Shown piece by piece: positions 43,055 to 52,477 of a stretch of DNA of 64,000 nucleotides. Source of the stretch: an uncultured Bacteroidales bacterium (GTDB lineage: Bacteria; Bacteroidota; Bacteroidia; Bacteroidales; Paludibacteraceae). Positions within the stretch are counted from its first letter, which is position 1, and each line of letters begins with the position of its first letter. The position numbers and the translations under genes were made by a program. The notes under the pieces are model-generated. The model saw only the letters and a program-made list of their open reading frames with translations, was not told the DNA's origin and searched no databases. Location of the stretch: positions 20,849 to 84,848 of the forward strand of contig CAMKDV010000013.1 of NCBI GenBank assembly GCA_946411385.1. Direction: 5' to 3'.

Positions 43055-46000
43055 TCAGTTGTCTTTCAGGCAACGGCTCACGCTATGCAAAATAGGTTCT
43101 ACCGAGGGCGGTGCACCTACAGCTTGCATCATCCATTCTTTAGGCGTCAGGCGTCCCAGGCGATAGATGCGTGCATATTCTTGGGCAAAATCGCGTTGCG
43201 TCTGGCAGTTAGCCAGATGTTCCTCCAACTGGTATTGGACGATATGTCCCAGCGGGTAGTTGGGCAGGTACATCGGTGCGTTTACCATGTGGCTGTAGAT
43301 TGCTAGCAAGATGCAGTCATGTTCGCCCAGTACAGGCTCGTAGTATGTGTTCCAGATATTTTTTGCTATCTGTTGTGTGGCTTCGCACAGCTGTTTGGCA
43401 GTAGCATCAGGATGCGCATAGATCCATTGCCACATCGTCATGTCAACCAGGCTGACCCCCATAATCTCGTACATCGACCAGAATTGATCGAAGATAGCAT
43501 CTCTTGTCTGGCGATTGGCTATCTGACCGTTGGCGGATGGCAGCAGTTGCAGGTCGCGTTGCTGCCATAGGAAGGCGCTGGCCTCGGTGTAGGCGGTGTT
43601 CGGCACGCCCGAGAGCATGTAGTAATCAATGTAATACATGTCCAGTACCTGCTCAACGCAATGCCCGAACTCATGCACGGCTATGTTGTACCCTTTGTAG
43701 TCCATGCCCGTTGCCGCTATACGAGTGCGCAGACGAGCTGGCTCTTCTCTGCCCAAGCATGGCCAGGCATGCCCAGAACCGCGTGCAGGTTCCACTACAA
43801 TATGATGAGCAATGTTGCGTGCATCCTCGCTGTAGAAGCCCAACCGTTGAAGTAGACGTGGCATATCGGCAGCAAAGGCGTTGGCATCGGGATAGAGCAT
43901 GCGGGTAGTGGCCGTCAGGTCGTCCTCGTTGAGCGAAGCGCGTGCCTTGAAGCCGTCGTACCATATATCGTACGGCCTGAGGTCACGCCCCAGACGCTCG
44001 CGGATGATAGCTGCCACTTGCTTTACCTGCTCCGAACCTACCAAGGCGCGGAACAGACTGTCCAGCTCGGCTGAGGGGATCTCTACGCCTTCCTCAAAAT
44101 TGCGGATGATGCCGGTAGGTGCAGTGGGGCAGTACTGGTCTTCCTCAAACAGCGCGTGAGCAACTTCCAGTATGCGTTCGTAGCGCGTGTAAGGCTCGGC
44201 TGCCGGATGGGCGTTTGTCCCGGACGAGGTCTCCACAGTATTGATACAGGGTTTCCACAGACTTTTATCGAGGTTTATTACTACCTCAGGAATGCTCTGG
44301 TCAACGATGCGCTGCATGACTTGATAAATCATCTCCTGTCGCTCTTGTCCGCCTAGTTTGTCTGCATAGCGCGCTTTGAGCTCGTCGCGCAAGTTCCAGT
44401 GGGCAAGCAGAACGGTCTCTTCTGGCCATAGTTGCCGTCCATCATCCGTGCGCAGATTGCCCATGTAGATGTTGTAGTCAGCTATGTAATTCTCTGCATC
44501 GGCATTGGCTTGTGCCAGACGGGCTTTGATCTCTGCCGGCACGCGTGTGGTGAAGATGTCTCCGAGCCGTGCCATCGCATATTGCTCACGCGTCCATGTT
44601 CTGCCCATGGTGTTCTTTTCCTCCAAGCTGAAATGCGGGAAGTTCAGAATCGTGAGGAACGCCATCTTGTTGGCAAACATATCGTCCGAGAAATGTGCTA
44701 ACGGACTATAGCCAGACATTATCCAATCGGGTGTCTGCGGCTCATCGGTATTGGTCAGTTGCGTGGGCTTGAGCAGGTCTACGGTCAGCATGTCAGCCGA
44801 TTGGTAACATTTCTCAATAATGCGGCTGAGTGAAGCAAAAAGTGCCTGACGCGCTTCGGGCGTAGTGGCATAGTTATCACGGACGAAGGCGGCAAACTCT
44901 TCGGCTGTGCCGTCCTCAGGTGTCCATAGGGCTGCAGCTTGTTCTATACCTCGATATAGCAGCAGCGAGTCTGCTTCGGGAGAAACTTGTAGCATCTCAT
45001 GCTGCAATTGGTTTACCGCTTCCTTTGGCAGGGCAGATGGAGTAGGAGTGCAGGCGTTGGTCATAATCATAACGATTGGTACAGCCAAGGCGGCAATAGT
45101 TTTCTGTATTTTTTTCAGGTGACACACCATCAGGCTGCCGTCCTCTCGGCGAAGGTGCATACCGTTGCCTTCACAGAACGAGAACGCTTTGCAGTCCTTG
45201 CATGGCTCTGTTTGTCGCATCCAGCTACGGTCGCGGTACGGCTTGAAGCCGTTTTCCCATACCTGCCAGAACGAGTCCTTGTAGATGTTACCCTGATAGT
45301 ACTTGCCTCGTATGCTTGTGCATGCAGATATGCTGCCGTCGATTAGGATGGATGCAATGCTCACGCCTGCTGCACAATGGTAGAGGTAGTCACGCACTCG
45401 TCCCTCGTAGTCGCCCAGATATCCCTCACAAGCATACGACACATGGCGTCCCGCTTCGCGCTCTGCTGCGATGAAATCCATTAGCTGCTTGAACTGCTTG
45501 TCATCCAATAGCAGTTCCGGATTGTCGGCTGCTCTGCCCATAGGGTCGATGCCGAACACTCGCCAGCTGCGCACGCCCATCTCCCACAGCATCTCGCGTA
45601 TGGCCGGCAGATGTCCGATGTTACGCTGGTTGGCGCAGGTTACTACATCCCACACCAGCTTAGGCTCCGCGGCACACAGGCGGATAGCACGACAAGCCCC
45701 CTCGAATGCCTGCGGATGTTGGCGCAGCCATACATGATCTTTTTCCAGCCCGTCCAGCGATACCGTGATCGAACGTAGTCCGGCGTTACGTAGCTCGCGA
45801 AAACGTTTCTCGGTCATTGCCAGTCCGTTCGTCACCATACCCCACGGAAAACCTCGTTGCATGAGTGCCTTGCCAATGTCGGTCAGGTCTTTGCGCATGA
45901 GCGGCTCGCCGCCGGAGATGATGATCATTACCTTGTGAGGGTCTACATGAGGCAGCACTTCTGTGTCAATGACGCGCAGAAAATCCTCTGCCGGCATGTC

Positions 46001-46162
46001 GGGCGTCTCAACGGATGCCAAACAGTCGCTGCCGCAATGCAGGCAGTGGACGTTACAGCGGAGTGTCGACTCCCAGAACAGTTGCTGCAATGGATGCAGT
46101 TCTTTCAGGTTGCGTCGGCGCAAGCGCTCAAGTTGGAGGGCTATACGGGTGCGGATATTCAT
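43055..46162 (-). CDS. Radical SAM/SPASM enzyme fused to an M3-like lipoprotein metallopeptidase
   Basis: This single 1035-codon frame has two parts. Residues 1-348 are a radical SAM enzyme: C36NVHCLHC43 binds the SAM cluster, SGGEPL is at 83-88, and SPASM cysteines include 263, 281, 321, 324, 330 and 347. It resembles the Bacteroidales radical SAM type paired with a lipoprotein. Residues 349-371 then read as a complete lipoprotein signal, LKKIQKTIAALAVPIVMIM with a TNAC lipobox (Cys371). The rest is an M3-like peptidase with HEFGH at 830-834 and a candidate third ligand Glu860. A start at 46162 is chosen because upstream in-frame codons lack family sequence. Internal initiation may release the lipoprotein separately. 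Confidence 0.8.
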   Translation of the reverse strand: MNIRTRIALQLERLRRRNLKELHPLQQLFWESTLRCNVHCLHCGSDCLASVETPDMPAEDFLRVIDTEVLPHVDPHKVMIIISGGEPLMRKDLTDIGKALMQRGFPWGMVTNGLAMTEKRFRELRNAGLRSITVSLDGLEKDHVWLRQHPQAFEGACRAIRLCAAEPKLVWDVVTCANQRNIGHLPAIREMLWEMGVRSWRVFGIDPMGRAADNPELLLDDKQFKQLMDFIAAEREAGRHVSYACEGYLGDYEGRVRDYLYHCAAGVSIASILIDGSISACTSIRGKYYQGNIYKDSFWQVWENGFKPYRDRSWMRQTEPCKDCKAFSFCEGNGMHLRREDGSLMVCHLKKIQKTIAALAVPIVMIMTNACTPTPSALPKEAVNQLQHEMLQVSPEADSLLLYRGIEQAAALWTPEDGTAEEFAAFVRDNYATTPEARQALFASLSRIIEKCYQSADMLTVDLLKPTQLTNTDEPQTPDWIMSGYSPLAHFSDDMFANKMAFLTILNFPHFSLEEKNTMGRTWTREQYAMARLGDIFTTRVPAEIKARLAQANADAENYIADYNIYMGNLRTDDGRQLWPEETVLLAHWNLRDELKARYADKLGGQERQEMIYQVMQRIVDQSIPEVVINLDKSLWKPCINTVETSSGTNAHPAAEPYTRYERILEVAHALFEEDQYCPTAPTGIIRNFEEGVEIPSAELDSLFRALVGSEQVKQVAAIIRERLGRDLRPYDIWYDGFKARASLNEDDLTATTRMLYPDANAFAADMPRLLQRLGFYSEDARNIAHHIVVEPARGSGHAWPCLGREEPARLRTRIAATGMDYKGYNIAVHEFGHCVEQVLDMYYIDYYMLSGVPNTAYTEASAFLWQQRDLQLLPSANGQIANRQTRDAIFDQFWSMYEIMGVSLVDMTMWQWIYAHPDATAKQLCEATQQIAKNIWNTYYEPVLGEHDCILLAIYSHMVNAPMYLPNYPLGHIVQYQLEEHLANCQTQRDFAQEYARIYRLGRLTPKEWMMQAVGAPPSVEPILHSVSRCLKDN
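45050..45130 (-). other. Radical SAM/lipoprotein junction with internal start and signal peptide
   Basis: Within the fused gene an in-frame ATG (45128-45130) and, four codons later, CTG followed by seven A's (from 45118) precede a full lipoprotein signal that ends at the acylatable Cys codon (45050-45052). CTGA at 45115-45118 would be a classical ATGA stop/start overlap if its C were A and the frames differed. Confidence 0.6.
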
Positions 46163-46207
46163 CGTGTTTATGTTGTATCTCTTATGACTGGATTGTCTGT
46201 TATTAGT

Positions 46208-46241
46208 TGTATAAAGCCGCCCAATGGAGGACGGCTTTATA
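46208..46241 (-). terminator. Hairpin between the InlB-repeat gene and the radical SAM gene
   Basis: GTATAAAGCCG (46208-46218) pairs perfectly with CGGCTTTATAC (46231-46241) around a 12-nt loop. It lies 24 nt after the InlB-repeat gene on the minus strand. No long U-run follows. No clear promoter was found between it and the radical SAM start. Confidence 0.6.
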
Positions 46242-46264
46242 CTGATTGAATTGTTCAGCAATGC

Positions 46265-49174
46265 TTATTGCAGCACCACTTTCTCAGCCTGCTCGCCGCT
46301 CACAACGATATACGAACCGTTGCCGAGGAGGATCAGGCCTTGAGCCTGTTGCGTGGTGATGAGCTGACCTACTATCGAGTAAACGCTTACAGGTGCGTTG
46401 CCCAGCACGTAGATACCACGGTTGGTAACAACGAAGTTCTGAACGGTGGTGTTGTCCACGCTGGTGTAAGCGCGCTCTACAGGACGCAGCTCCAGACGGT
46501 TGTTGAACGTACCTCTCTCCGAGTAGATGGTGATCTGCTCGTTCAGGTCGTACGAGCGATTAGTCAGTGCGTCATACAGTTCATAGTCGCCTGCAAATAC
46601 CGGCATGTTGATGGTCATCTCACCTGCCTGATGCATCATGAAGCCCAGATGCATGATGTCGTTGCCTGTCGGACGAACCATCTGTGCGCACTGTACGTTG
46701 TCCACATCGATGAAGTAGAGCTGTACAGGAGCGCTGGAGGTGAGGAACTTCGATGCATCGCGACCTGCCTCATAGCGCAGACTGGAGTTAGCGCGGAAGA
46801 TGACACGAGTGCGGTCGGTGTATCCGCCGGCGGTAGCCTCGATGTCGATGCGGCTGTTTTCCGAAGGCATCACGCGCGAAGGAGCAGGATTGCCTTGCTG
46901 TGCAAAGGTCATAGCGGTACCTTGAGCCGTGGTCTGGAAGAAGAAGGCCTGCAGCGGGTCGATGGTAGCCGTACCGTCCTGACCGATCAGTTCGTTCATG
47001 TAGCCTGTGCCGTTCCAGATGGTGATGCTGGCATCGTTGATGCCGTCTACACTGATCTCGTTAGCGCTCAGCGAGCGGTTGAGCGGGTTACCGATGAAGT
47101 TCCAGTTAGCGTTCTGCTCGTGTGTTGCGGCATACTGCTGCAGTGCGAGAGTAGCCTGCTCAGTCTGGAGGTTCTCGGCGTAAGCCTCAATCTTCAGCGT
47201 ACCTGCTACAGGGCTCGAAACGATGTATCCCTTACCGGCATTGAATTCGGTTTCTTCGTAGTTCTCCCAACCCGAAGCAGCCGATGCACGGGTAGCGCCG
47301 TTGTATGCGCCCCAAGACAGTTGAGGAGCATTGCCGCCTTCATTCGGAACGAAGGTGAACAGGCTGCTCGTGTAGCTGTAGTCGCTCATGTTGAACATCG
47401 GCAGGCAGATGAATGTCCAATCGTTGGCTGCCATCGGGATATTCAGATACGACTCGCTGTAGATAGCGATGAACACGGTATCGCTTGTTATCACTGCGTT
47501 ACGCGGATTGTCTGTCTCGCCGTCGCTCCAGCGTACGAAGTGCATGCCTTCGATATCTGCAGCATCCATGGTGTGCTCTGTACCCCAGGCAACGGTAGCC
47601 GGCATGGTATCCTTGTTCATGATGAACAGTACGGTGAACTGTAGCAGCGAGTCGCTATAGACAGCCGTGTAGGTTGCATTCTCGGTAGCAGCCACAATAT
47701 CCGGATTCCAACCTGTAAAGGTATACTTGTGACCCTCAGCGGTCTCACGCGTAGGAGTCGTTCCTCCGTATTGCGGTACTACGCCGTGCTCTACGGTATC
47801 GCGCTCCAGAATAGTCGTTCCGTCGTAGTCGAAGAAGATGATCTCGTAGTAGTTACGCTCGTAGATTGCCGTCAGAACGGTATCTTTAGTAACGGTGATA
47901 TGCAGCGGATTCTCAACCACGCCGTTGCTCCAACCGGAGAAGGTGTAGCCTTCTACCTCACTTGCCTCGAATGTTAATTCCGTACCCCAGTCAACGGTTT
48001 GCGACGAGGTGTCGTTCCGGATGATGGTCACTACATGGATCTGTATCATCTCGTCCGTGAAGTTGGCGCTATAGGTAGCATCCTCGGTAGCAGCTGCTAT
48101 CTCCGGCTCCCAACCGATAAAGGTATATACCGTGCCGTCTTCTGTCGGACGGGTAGGTGTCTCACCGCCGTATTGCGGTATCACGCCGTGCTCGACGGTA
48201 TCAACCTCCAGTACTTGTGTCGAATCGCCATAGTTGTTGATGAATCGGATCTCATAATAGTTGCGCTCATACAAGGCGGTCATAACGGTATCTTGGGTAA
48301 GCGTGATATACATCGTTTGCTCCACTGATCCGTTGCTCCAGCCGCTGAAGGTATAGCCTTCTTTCTCCGTTGCTTCGAACATGTATTCGGTACCCCAATC
48401 AACTGTTTCCGACGTGGTATCGTTCATAACAATGGTTACAACATGAATCTGAATCATCGACTCCTCGAACTGAGCTTCATAATCAGCCTCACCTGTTACC
48501 GTGGTAATCTCAGGTTCCCATCCTATGAAGGTGTATTGCATACCATTCTCCGGATCTTTGGTCGGGTTGTTGCCGCGGAATTGCGGTGTTGCACCATATT
48601 CGAGAGTATCCATCTGCAGTACACTATCCCCATCCATGAAACGGATTGAATATTTGTTCGTAATGGTATCGTATACAGCGTAGTAGATCTGTGACTCCGT
48701 AACAGGAACTACGGTCGGCGTCCATCTTACGAAGTTGAACGTATACTGATCGGTGTACTCGTGGAAAGGATTCATCTCTGTGGTGTCTGGCAAAGTACCA
48801 TAAGTTTCTGTTCTTTGCAACAGCAATGTGCCGTCCGCATCGATGAACTTAATCTCGTACTCAAGCACTTCGTAGATAGCAGTAAGCGTGATGCTCTCCG
48901 TGAGCGTGAACGTACGGGTAGCATCCGTGTTCTGGTCACTCCACTGTTGGAACTGTAAGCCCGGACGGGTAGGAGCAACAATCGTTACTTCTGTTCCCGA
49001 GGCATACGAGCCAGCGCCCGTGAACGTCATTTGAAGCGTGTCACCGTCGCTTGTCTCTGCTGACAATACTACGTCCAGCATCAGTGTACCCGGATCATCG
49101 GGAAAACCTTGTGCGCGCATTTGAGGGATGGCACACATGCCAAAGATGGCAAGGATAGTAAAGAACTTTTTCAT
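46265..49174 (-). CDS. Secreted InlB B-repeat protein with T9SS-like C-terminus
   Basis: The 969-residue protein has a signal peptide (MKKFFTILAIFGMCAIPQMRAQ). From about 25 to 560 it alternates two beta repeat types: about 70-residue units (YEIRFI-type start, YTFIGWEPEI end) and shorter GYTFSGWSNG units, of the Listeria-Bacteroides/InlB B class. A beta-rich region (570-880) follows, and the end (SVYSIVGQLITTQQAQG... KVVLQ) resembles a type IX secretion sorting domain. Such proteins are usually adhesins on the cell surface. It is downstream of the gene at 49217 by 42 nt in the same direction. Confidence 0.82.
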   Translation of the reverse strand: MKKFFTILAIFGMCAIPQMRAQGFPDDPGTLMLDVVLSAETSDGDTLQMTFTGAGSYASGTEVTIVAPTRPGLQFQQWSDQNTDATRTFTLTESITLTAIYEVLEYEIKFIDADGTLLLQRTETYGTLPDTTEMNPFHEYTDQYTFNFVRWTPTVVPVTESQIYYAVYDTITNKYSIRFMDGDSVLQMDTLEYGATPQFRGNNPTKDPENGMQYTFIGWEPEITTVTGEADYEAQFEESMIQIHVVTIVMNDTTSETVDWGTEYMFEATEKEGYTFSGWSNGSVEQTMYITLTQDTVMTALYERNYYEIRFINNYGDSTQVLEVDTVEHGVIPQYGGETPTRPTEDGTVYTFIGWEPEIAAATEDATYSANFTDEMIQIHVVTIIRNDTSSQTVDWGTELTFEASEVEGYTFSGWSNGVVENPLHITVTKDTVLTAIYERNYYEIIFFDYDGTTILERDTVEHGVVPQYGGTTPTRETAEGHKYTFTGWNPDIVAATENATYTAVYSDSLLQFTVLFIMNKDTMPATVAWGTEHTMDAADIEGMHFVRWSDGETDNPRNAVITSDTVFIAIYSESYLNIPMAANDWTFICLPMFNMSDYSYTSSLFTFVPNEGGNAPQLSWGAYNGATRASAASGWENYEETEFNAGKGYIVSSPVAGTLKIEAYAENLQTEQATLALQQYAATHEQNANWNFIGNPLNRSLSANEISVDGINDASITIWNGTGYMNELIGQDGTATIDPLQAFFFQTTAQGTAMTFAQQGNPAPSRVMPSENSRIDIEATAGGYTDRTRVIFRANSSLRYEAGRDASKFLTSSAPVQLYFIDVDNVQCAQMVRPTGNDIMHLGFMMHQAGEMTINMPVFAGDYELYDALTNRSYDLNEQITIYSERGTFNNRLELRPVERAYTSVDNTTVQNFVVTNRGIYVLGNAPVSVYSIVGQLITTQQAQGLILLGNGSYIVVSGEQAEKVVLQ

Positions 49175-49216
49175 ATAGGGTTTGTTTTGTTTGTTAATTC
49201 GTTAGGATGATGTTTG

Positions 49217-50107
49217 TTATCGGATGATATACTTGTATCCGTCCTGGATTACTACGCCCTTGTAGTCCGCATTCACCTGTATGCCCAGGATGTTGTACAT
49301 CGGTTTGCTGGTGTCCAGCTTATGCTCGCTGCGGGTATTACCCAATGCGTTATGCTCCCAGAAGTCATCCGCTATGCCGGTCAGGACAAATTCGGTCAGT
49401 ACCTCTACTGAACCGTCGGCATGCTCCACATACAATGCGTTTATTATTACAGGTGGCTGTCCCGGAGCCTGACTCTCGGTCTCCACCTCGCCATATTCTG
49501 CATCGGGCGGCGTAACGGAGGTCTTGTTGAAGTCCGCCGAGGCAAAACCCGAAAGAGCAGGACCGCCATCTTCGTCCACCAGCTTAACGCCACGGATGCG
49601 GCGGCGCACTGCTTCAGGCGATGGCAGCGAACGAACGTACATCGTTACGGAATCGAAAGTGATGGTTGCTTGGGGCGTACCTACGATAGGTACCACGGCT
49701 TCTGCCACCAGAATACCGTCACCGGTGATGACCACATCGGCTGTAGATGTAATGACGGTATCAGCAAAGATAGTCGACGAATCGCATAGATAGATGGTCA
49801 GCGGGTCAGTACCGGTGTAACTGATGGCGGCAGCCAGACTGTCGCCGGCCTCCAGGTTTACATTGGTGAATGTCAGAGAGTTATCCTCGGCATTATACAT
49901 CATCGTGGAGTCACCCAGCACATCGATATCTTCCTCTAGCTGCGTGGAATCTACCTCCACCTCCTTACCGAACACCGTTACGGTAGGCGGGATGTACAAC
50001 TCACCCGGATCAGGAGGAAAGAGCGGCGCATAAGTTCTTGCTGACACATCGGCACATGCCAGCATAAGCAGGCAAGCAGCGAATGTATATTTAAAAAAAG
50101 TACGCAT
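49217..50107 (-). CDS. Secreted protein with T9SS-like C-terminal motif
   Basis: The 296-residue protein has a signal peptide (FKYTFAACLLMLACADVSA), an N-terminal PPDPGE start shared in style with the InlB-repeat protein, a beta-helix-like or beta-sandwich region with DSxTxxxx turns (LTIYLCDSSTIFADTVITSTADVVITGDGILV) and a C-terminal YNILGIQVNADYKGVVIQ-type tail. The tail resembles Bacteroidales secretion and surface-anchoring ends. I recognise no enzymatic motif. It is the first gene after the promoter at 50147-50178 and probably makes one transcript with the InlB-repeat gene. Confidence 0.7.
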   Translation of the reverse strand: MRTFFKYTFAACLLMLACADVSARTYAPLFPPDPGELYIPPTVTVFGKEVEVDSTQLEEDIDVLGDSTMMYNAEDNSLTFTNVNLEAGDSLAAAISYTGTDPLTIYLCDSSTIFADTVITSTADVVITGDGILVAEAVVPIVGTPQATITFDSVTMYVRSLPSPEAVRRRIRGVKLVDEDGGPALSGFASADFNKTSVTPPDAEYGEVETESQAPGQPPVIINALYVEHADGSVEVLTEFVLTGIADDFWEHNALGNTRSEHKLDTSKPMYNILGIQVNADYKGVVIQDGYKYIIR

Positions 50108-50146
50108 ACGAAAAAGGCTATTTTGTTAATCGTACGAAATCGCCTA

Positions 50147-50178
50147 CAAAGATACAAAAAAAAAAGCATATTTGCAAA
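50147..50178 (-). promoter_or_regulatory. Bacteroidota-type promoter for the secreted-protein pair
   Basis: Minus-strand TTTG (CAAA at 50175-50178), 20 nt, then TATCTTTG (CAAAGATA at 50147-50154), 40 nt before the start codon. Confidence 0.85.
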
Positions 50179-50223
50179 TATTTTTCAAATATTTTTAATT
50201 TTTTTCAAATTATGTGTGTTTAA

Positions 50224-50255
50224 TTTGCAGATTTGCGAAAAAAGTTGTATCTTTG
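50224..50255 (+). promoter_or_regulatory. Bacteroidota-type promoter for tex
   Basis: TTTG at 50224-50227, 20 nt, then TATCTTTG at 50248-50255. Transcription would begin about 20 nt before the ATG, giving a very short leader. Confidence 0.85.
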
Positions 50256-50283
50256 CATCCGATTTTGTAACTTTTGATGCGTT

Positions 50284-52407
50284 ATGCAATTGTCTTTAGT
50301 CATCAGTCAGCGTTTGCAGATAGGCGAGCGTCAGGTGCAAGCCGTGATAGGTTTGCTCAGTGAGGGAGCTACTATCCCTTTCATTGCGCGATATAGAAAA
50401 GAGCGTACAGGTTCGCTCGACGAAGTGCAGATTGCTGCCATCCGTCAGGAATATGAGCGCCTCCAGGAGTTGGAGCAGCGCAAACAGACCGTACTCACTA
50501 CCATCGAGGAGCAGGGCAAACTTACCGGCGAACTGCGTTCTCGTATCGAGGCATGTACCGATAGCGTTGAGCTGGAAGACTTGTACCTGCCGTACAAGCC
50601 GCACCGCAAGACCCGTGCCGACAAAGCCCGTGAGGCGGGCTTGCAGCCTTTGGCAGATTGCTTGCTAAGGCAGGACCGTGGCTGCGACGTTCGGCGTGAA
50701 GCACGCAAATACGGCAAGGAAGATGAGGCGTTGCAAGGTGCGCGCGACATCATAGCCGAGCAGATGAGCATCGACGAGCGTTCGCGTAACGCTGTGCGCC
50801 GGGAGTTTGCCTTCACGGCGATGATTCGCACCAAAGAAATTAAGCAGCAAACGCCGCAACGGGCGCAAGAGGCGGAGAACTACCGCGAATATTTCCATGT
50901 GGAAGAGCCGTTAAAGCGCATTCGTTCGCATCGCCTGCTGGCTATCCGCAGGGCAGAGACGGAAGGCTTTATCCGTGTGGATATCAGTTGTGAGGAAGAA
51001 AAGGCGCTGGACAAACTGGCGCGTCTGTGGATCAAGAACAACACCGATGCAGCTTATCTGGTAGAACAAGCGATGGAGGACAGTTACAAACGCCTGCTCA
51101 AACCGTCCATCGAAACGGAGTTTGCCGCTTCGTCCAAGCAGAAAGCCGATGAGGAAGCTATCCGCGTGTTTGCTGCCAACCTCCGGCAATTGCTGTTGGA
51201 GAACCCCTTAGGTCAAAAACGTGTTCTGGCGCTCGATCCGGGGTTCCGTACCGGCTGCAAGCTGGTGTGCCTCTCGGCGCAAGGCGACTTGCTCTACCAC
51301 ACCACCATCTATCCACATCCCCCCATCAATAGAAAAACGGAGGCGGAACAGACTCTTATCGGGCTTATCCTAGACTATAGTATAGAGGCAATCGGTATTG
51401 GTAACGGTACAGCATCCAGAGAAACCGAGGCATTTGTTCGCGAAGCGTTGGCTAAAAATGCCGAAGTTCAGTCCCCTTCAGGGAAAGGGGCGGATAAAGT
51501 CGGAGAAATACCGGTGTTTGTTGTCAGCGAAAGCGGCGCTTCGGTCTATTCGGCATCGAAGACTGCCCGTGAGGAGTTTCCCGATGAGGATGTGACGGTA
51601 CGCGGTGCGGTGAGCATAGGCCGCCGGCTGATGGATCCGTTGGCGGAACTGGTGAAGATTGACCCTAAGAGCATTGGAGTAGGGCAGTACCAGCACGATG
51701 TGGATCAAACCGAACTGAAGAAAAGTTTGGATCAGACCGTCGAGAGCGTAGTGAACTATGTGGGAGTGGATGTCAATACCGCCAGCAAACATCTGTTGAC
51801 CTACATCTCCGGCGTGGGATCGACTTTGGCGCAGAACATTGTCACTTACCGTTCGGAGCACGGCGCTTTTCCCGACCGCAAGGCTTTGCTTAATGTGCCT
51901 AAGCTGGGCGCAAAGACTTTCGAGCAATGTGCAGGCTTTATGCGCATAGCCGGTGGCACGAACCCGCTCGATAATACTGCTGTCCATCCCGAGCGGTATG
52001 CCGTAGCAGCTCGTCTGCAAGCAGCCAAGCAGGCTGCAGAACAGACCGGCAAGCAGGTTAACCTCAGCGATTTTGTGTCCGAAGATATAGGTCTTCCTAC
52101 GCTGGAAGATATTTGGCGTGAATTGGATAAACCATCGCGTGACCCGCGTAAGCAGATAGAGGAGTTCCGCTTTGATGAGCATGTCCACACGCTCGATGAT
52201 CTGCAGGAAGGAATGATTTTGCCCGGTATCGTGACAAATGTCAGCGCTTTCGGGGCGTTTGTCGATTTGGGTATACACAAGGATGGTCTGATTCACATTT
52301 CGCAGTTCCGCGGCGGGAACATCCCTCTGCACGAGCATCTCACCGTCGAGGTGCTGGCTATCGACCGCCAACGGGGACGCATATCTCTCAGGCCGGCAAG
52401 CAAATGA
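50284..52407 (+). CDS. tex: Tex-family transcription/RNA-binding protein
   Basis: The 707-residue protein shows the Tex order: an N-terminal helix-turn-helix region (VIGLLSEGATIPFIARYRKERTG), a central YqgF/RNase H-like domain (VLALDPGFRTGCKLVC), a helix-hairpin-helix region (YISGVGSTLAQNIVTYR) and a C-terminal S1 RNA-binding domain (EGMILPGIVTNVSAFGAFVDLGIHKDGLIHIS). Tex proteins bind nucleic acid and affect transcription and stress responses. The gene is monocistronic, with its own promoter and a shared terminator. Residues 430-445 include a Ser/Gly/Lys-rich loop absent from some homologues. Confidence 0.95.
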   Translation: MQLSLVISQRLQIGERQVQAVIGLLSEGATIPFIARYRKERTGSLDEVQIAAIRQEYERLQELEQRKQTVLTTIEEQGKLTGELRSRIEACTDSVELEDLYLPYKPHRKTRADKAREAGLQPLADCLLRQDRGCDVRREARKYGKEDEALQGARDIIAEQMSIDERSRNAVRREFAFTAMIRTKEIKQQTPQRAQEAENYREYFHVEEPLKRIRSHRLLAIRRAETEGFIRVDISCEEEKALDKLARLWIKNNTDAAYLVEQAMEDSYKRLLKPSIETEFAASSKQKADEEAIRVFAANLRQLLLENPLGQKRVLALDPGFRTGCKLVCLSAQGDLLYHTTIYPHPPINRKTEAEQTLIGLILDYSIEAIGIGNGTASRETEAFVREALAKNAEVQSPSGKGADKVGEIPVFVVSESGASVYSASKTAREEFPDEDVTVRGAVSIGRRLMDPLAELVKIDPKSIGVGQYQHDVDQTELKKSLDQTVESVVNYVGVDVNTASKHLLTYISGVGSTLAQNIVTYRSEHGAFPDRKALLNVPKLGAKTFEQCAGFMRIAGGTNPLDNTAVHPERYAVAARLQAAKQAAEQTGKQVNLSDFVSEDIGLPTLEDIWRELDKPSRDPRKQIEEFRFDEHVHTLDDLQEGMILPGIVTNVSAFGAFVDLGIHKDGLIHISQFRGGNIPLHEHLTVEVLAIDRQRGRISLRPASK

Positions 52408-52426
52408 CAAAAAAGTAAATAACAAA

Positions 52427-52457
52427 AAAACGGTGCACCGCTCTGGTACACCGTTTT
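52427..52457. terminator. Bidirectional terminator between tex and the beta-barrel gene
   Basis: AAAACGGTG (52427-52435) pairs with CACCGTTTT (52449-52457), with an inner ACC/GGT pair. A-runs upstream and T-runs downstream fit both strands. Confidence 0.8.
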
Positions 52458-52477
52458 GCTTTAAATAGGTTGTCTCA

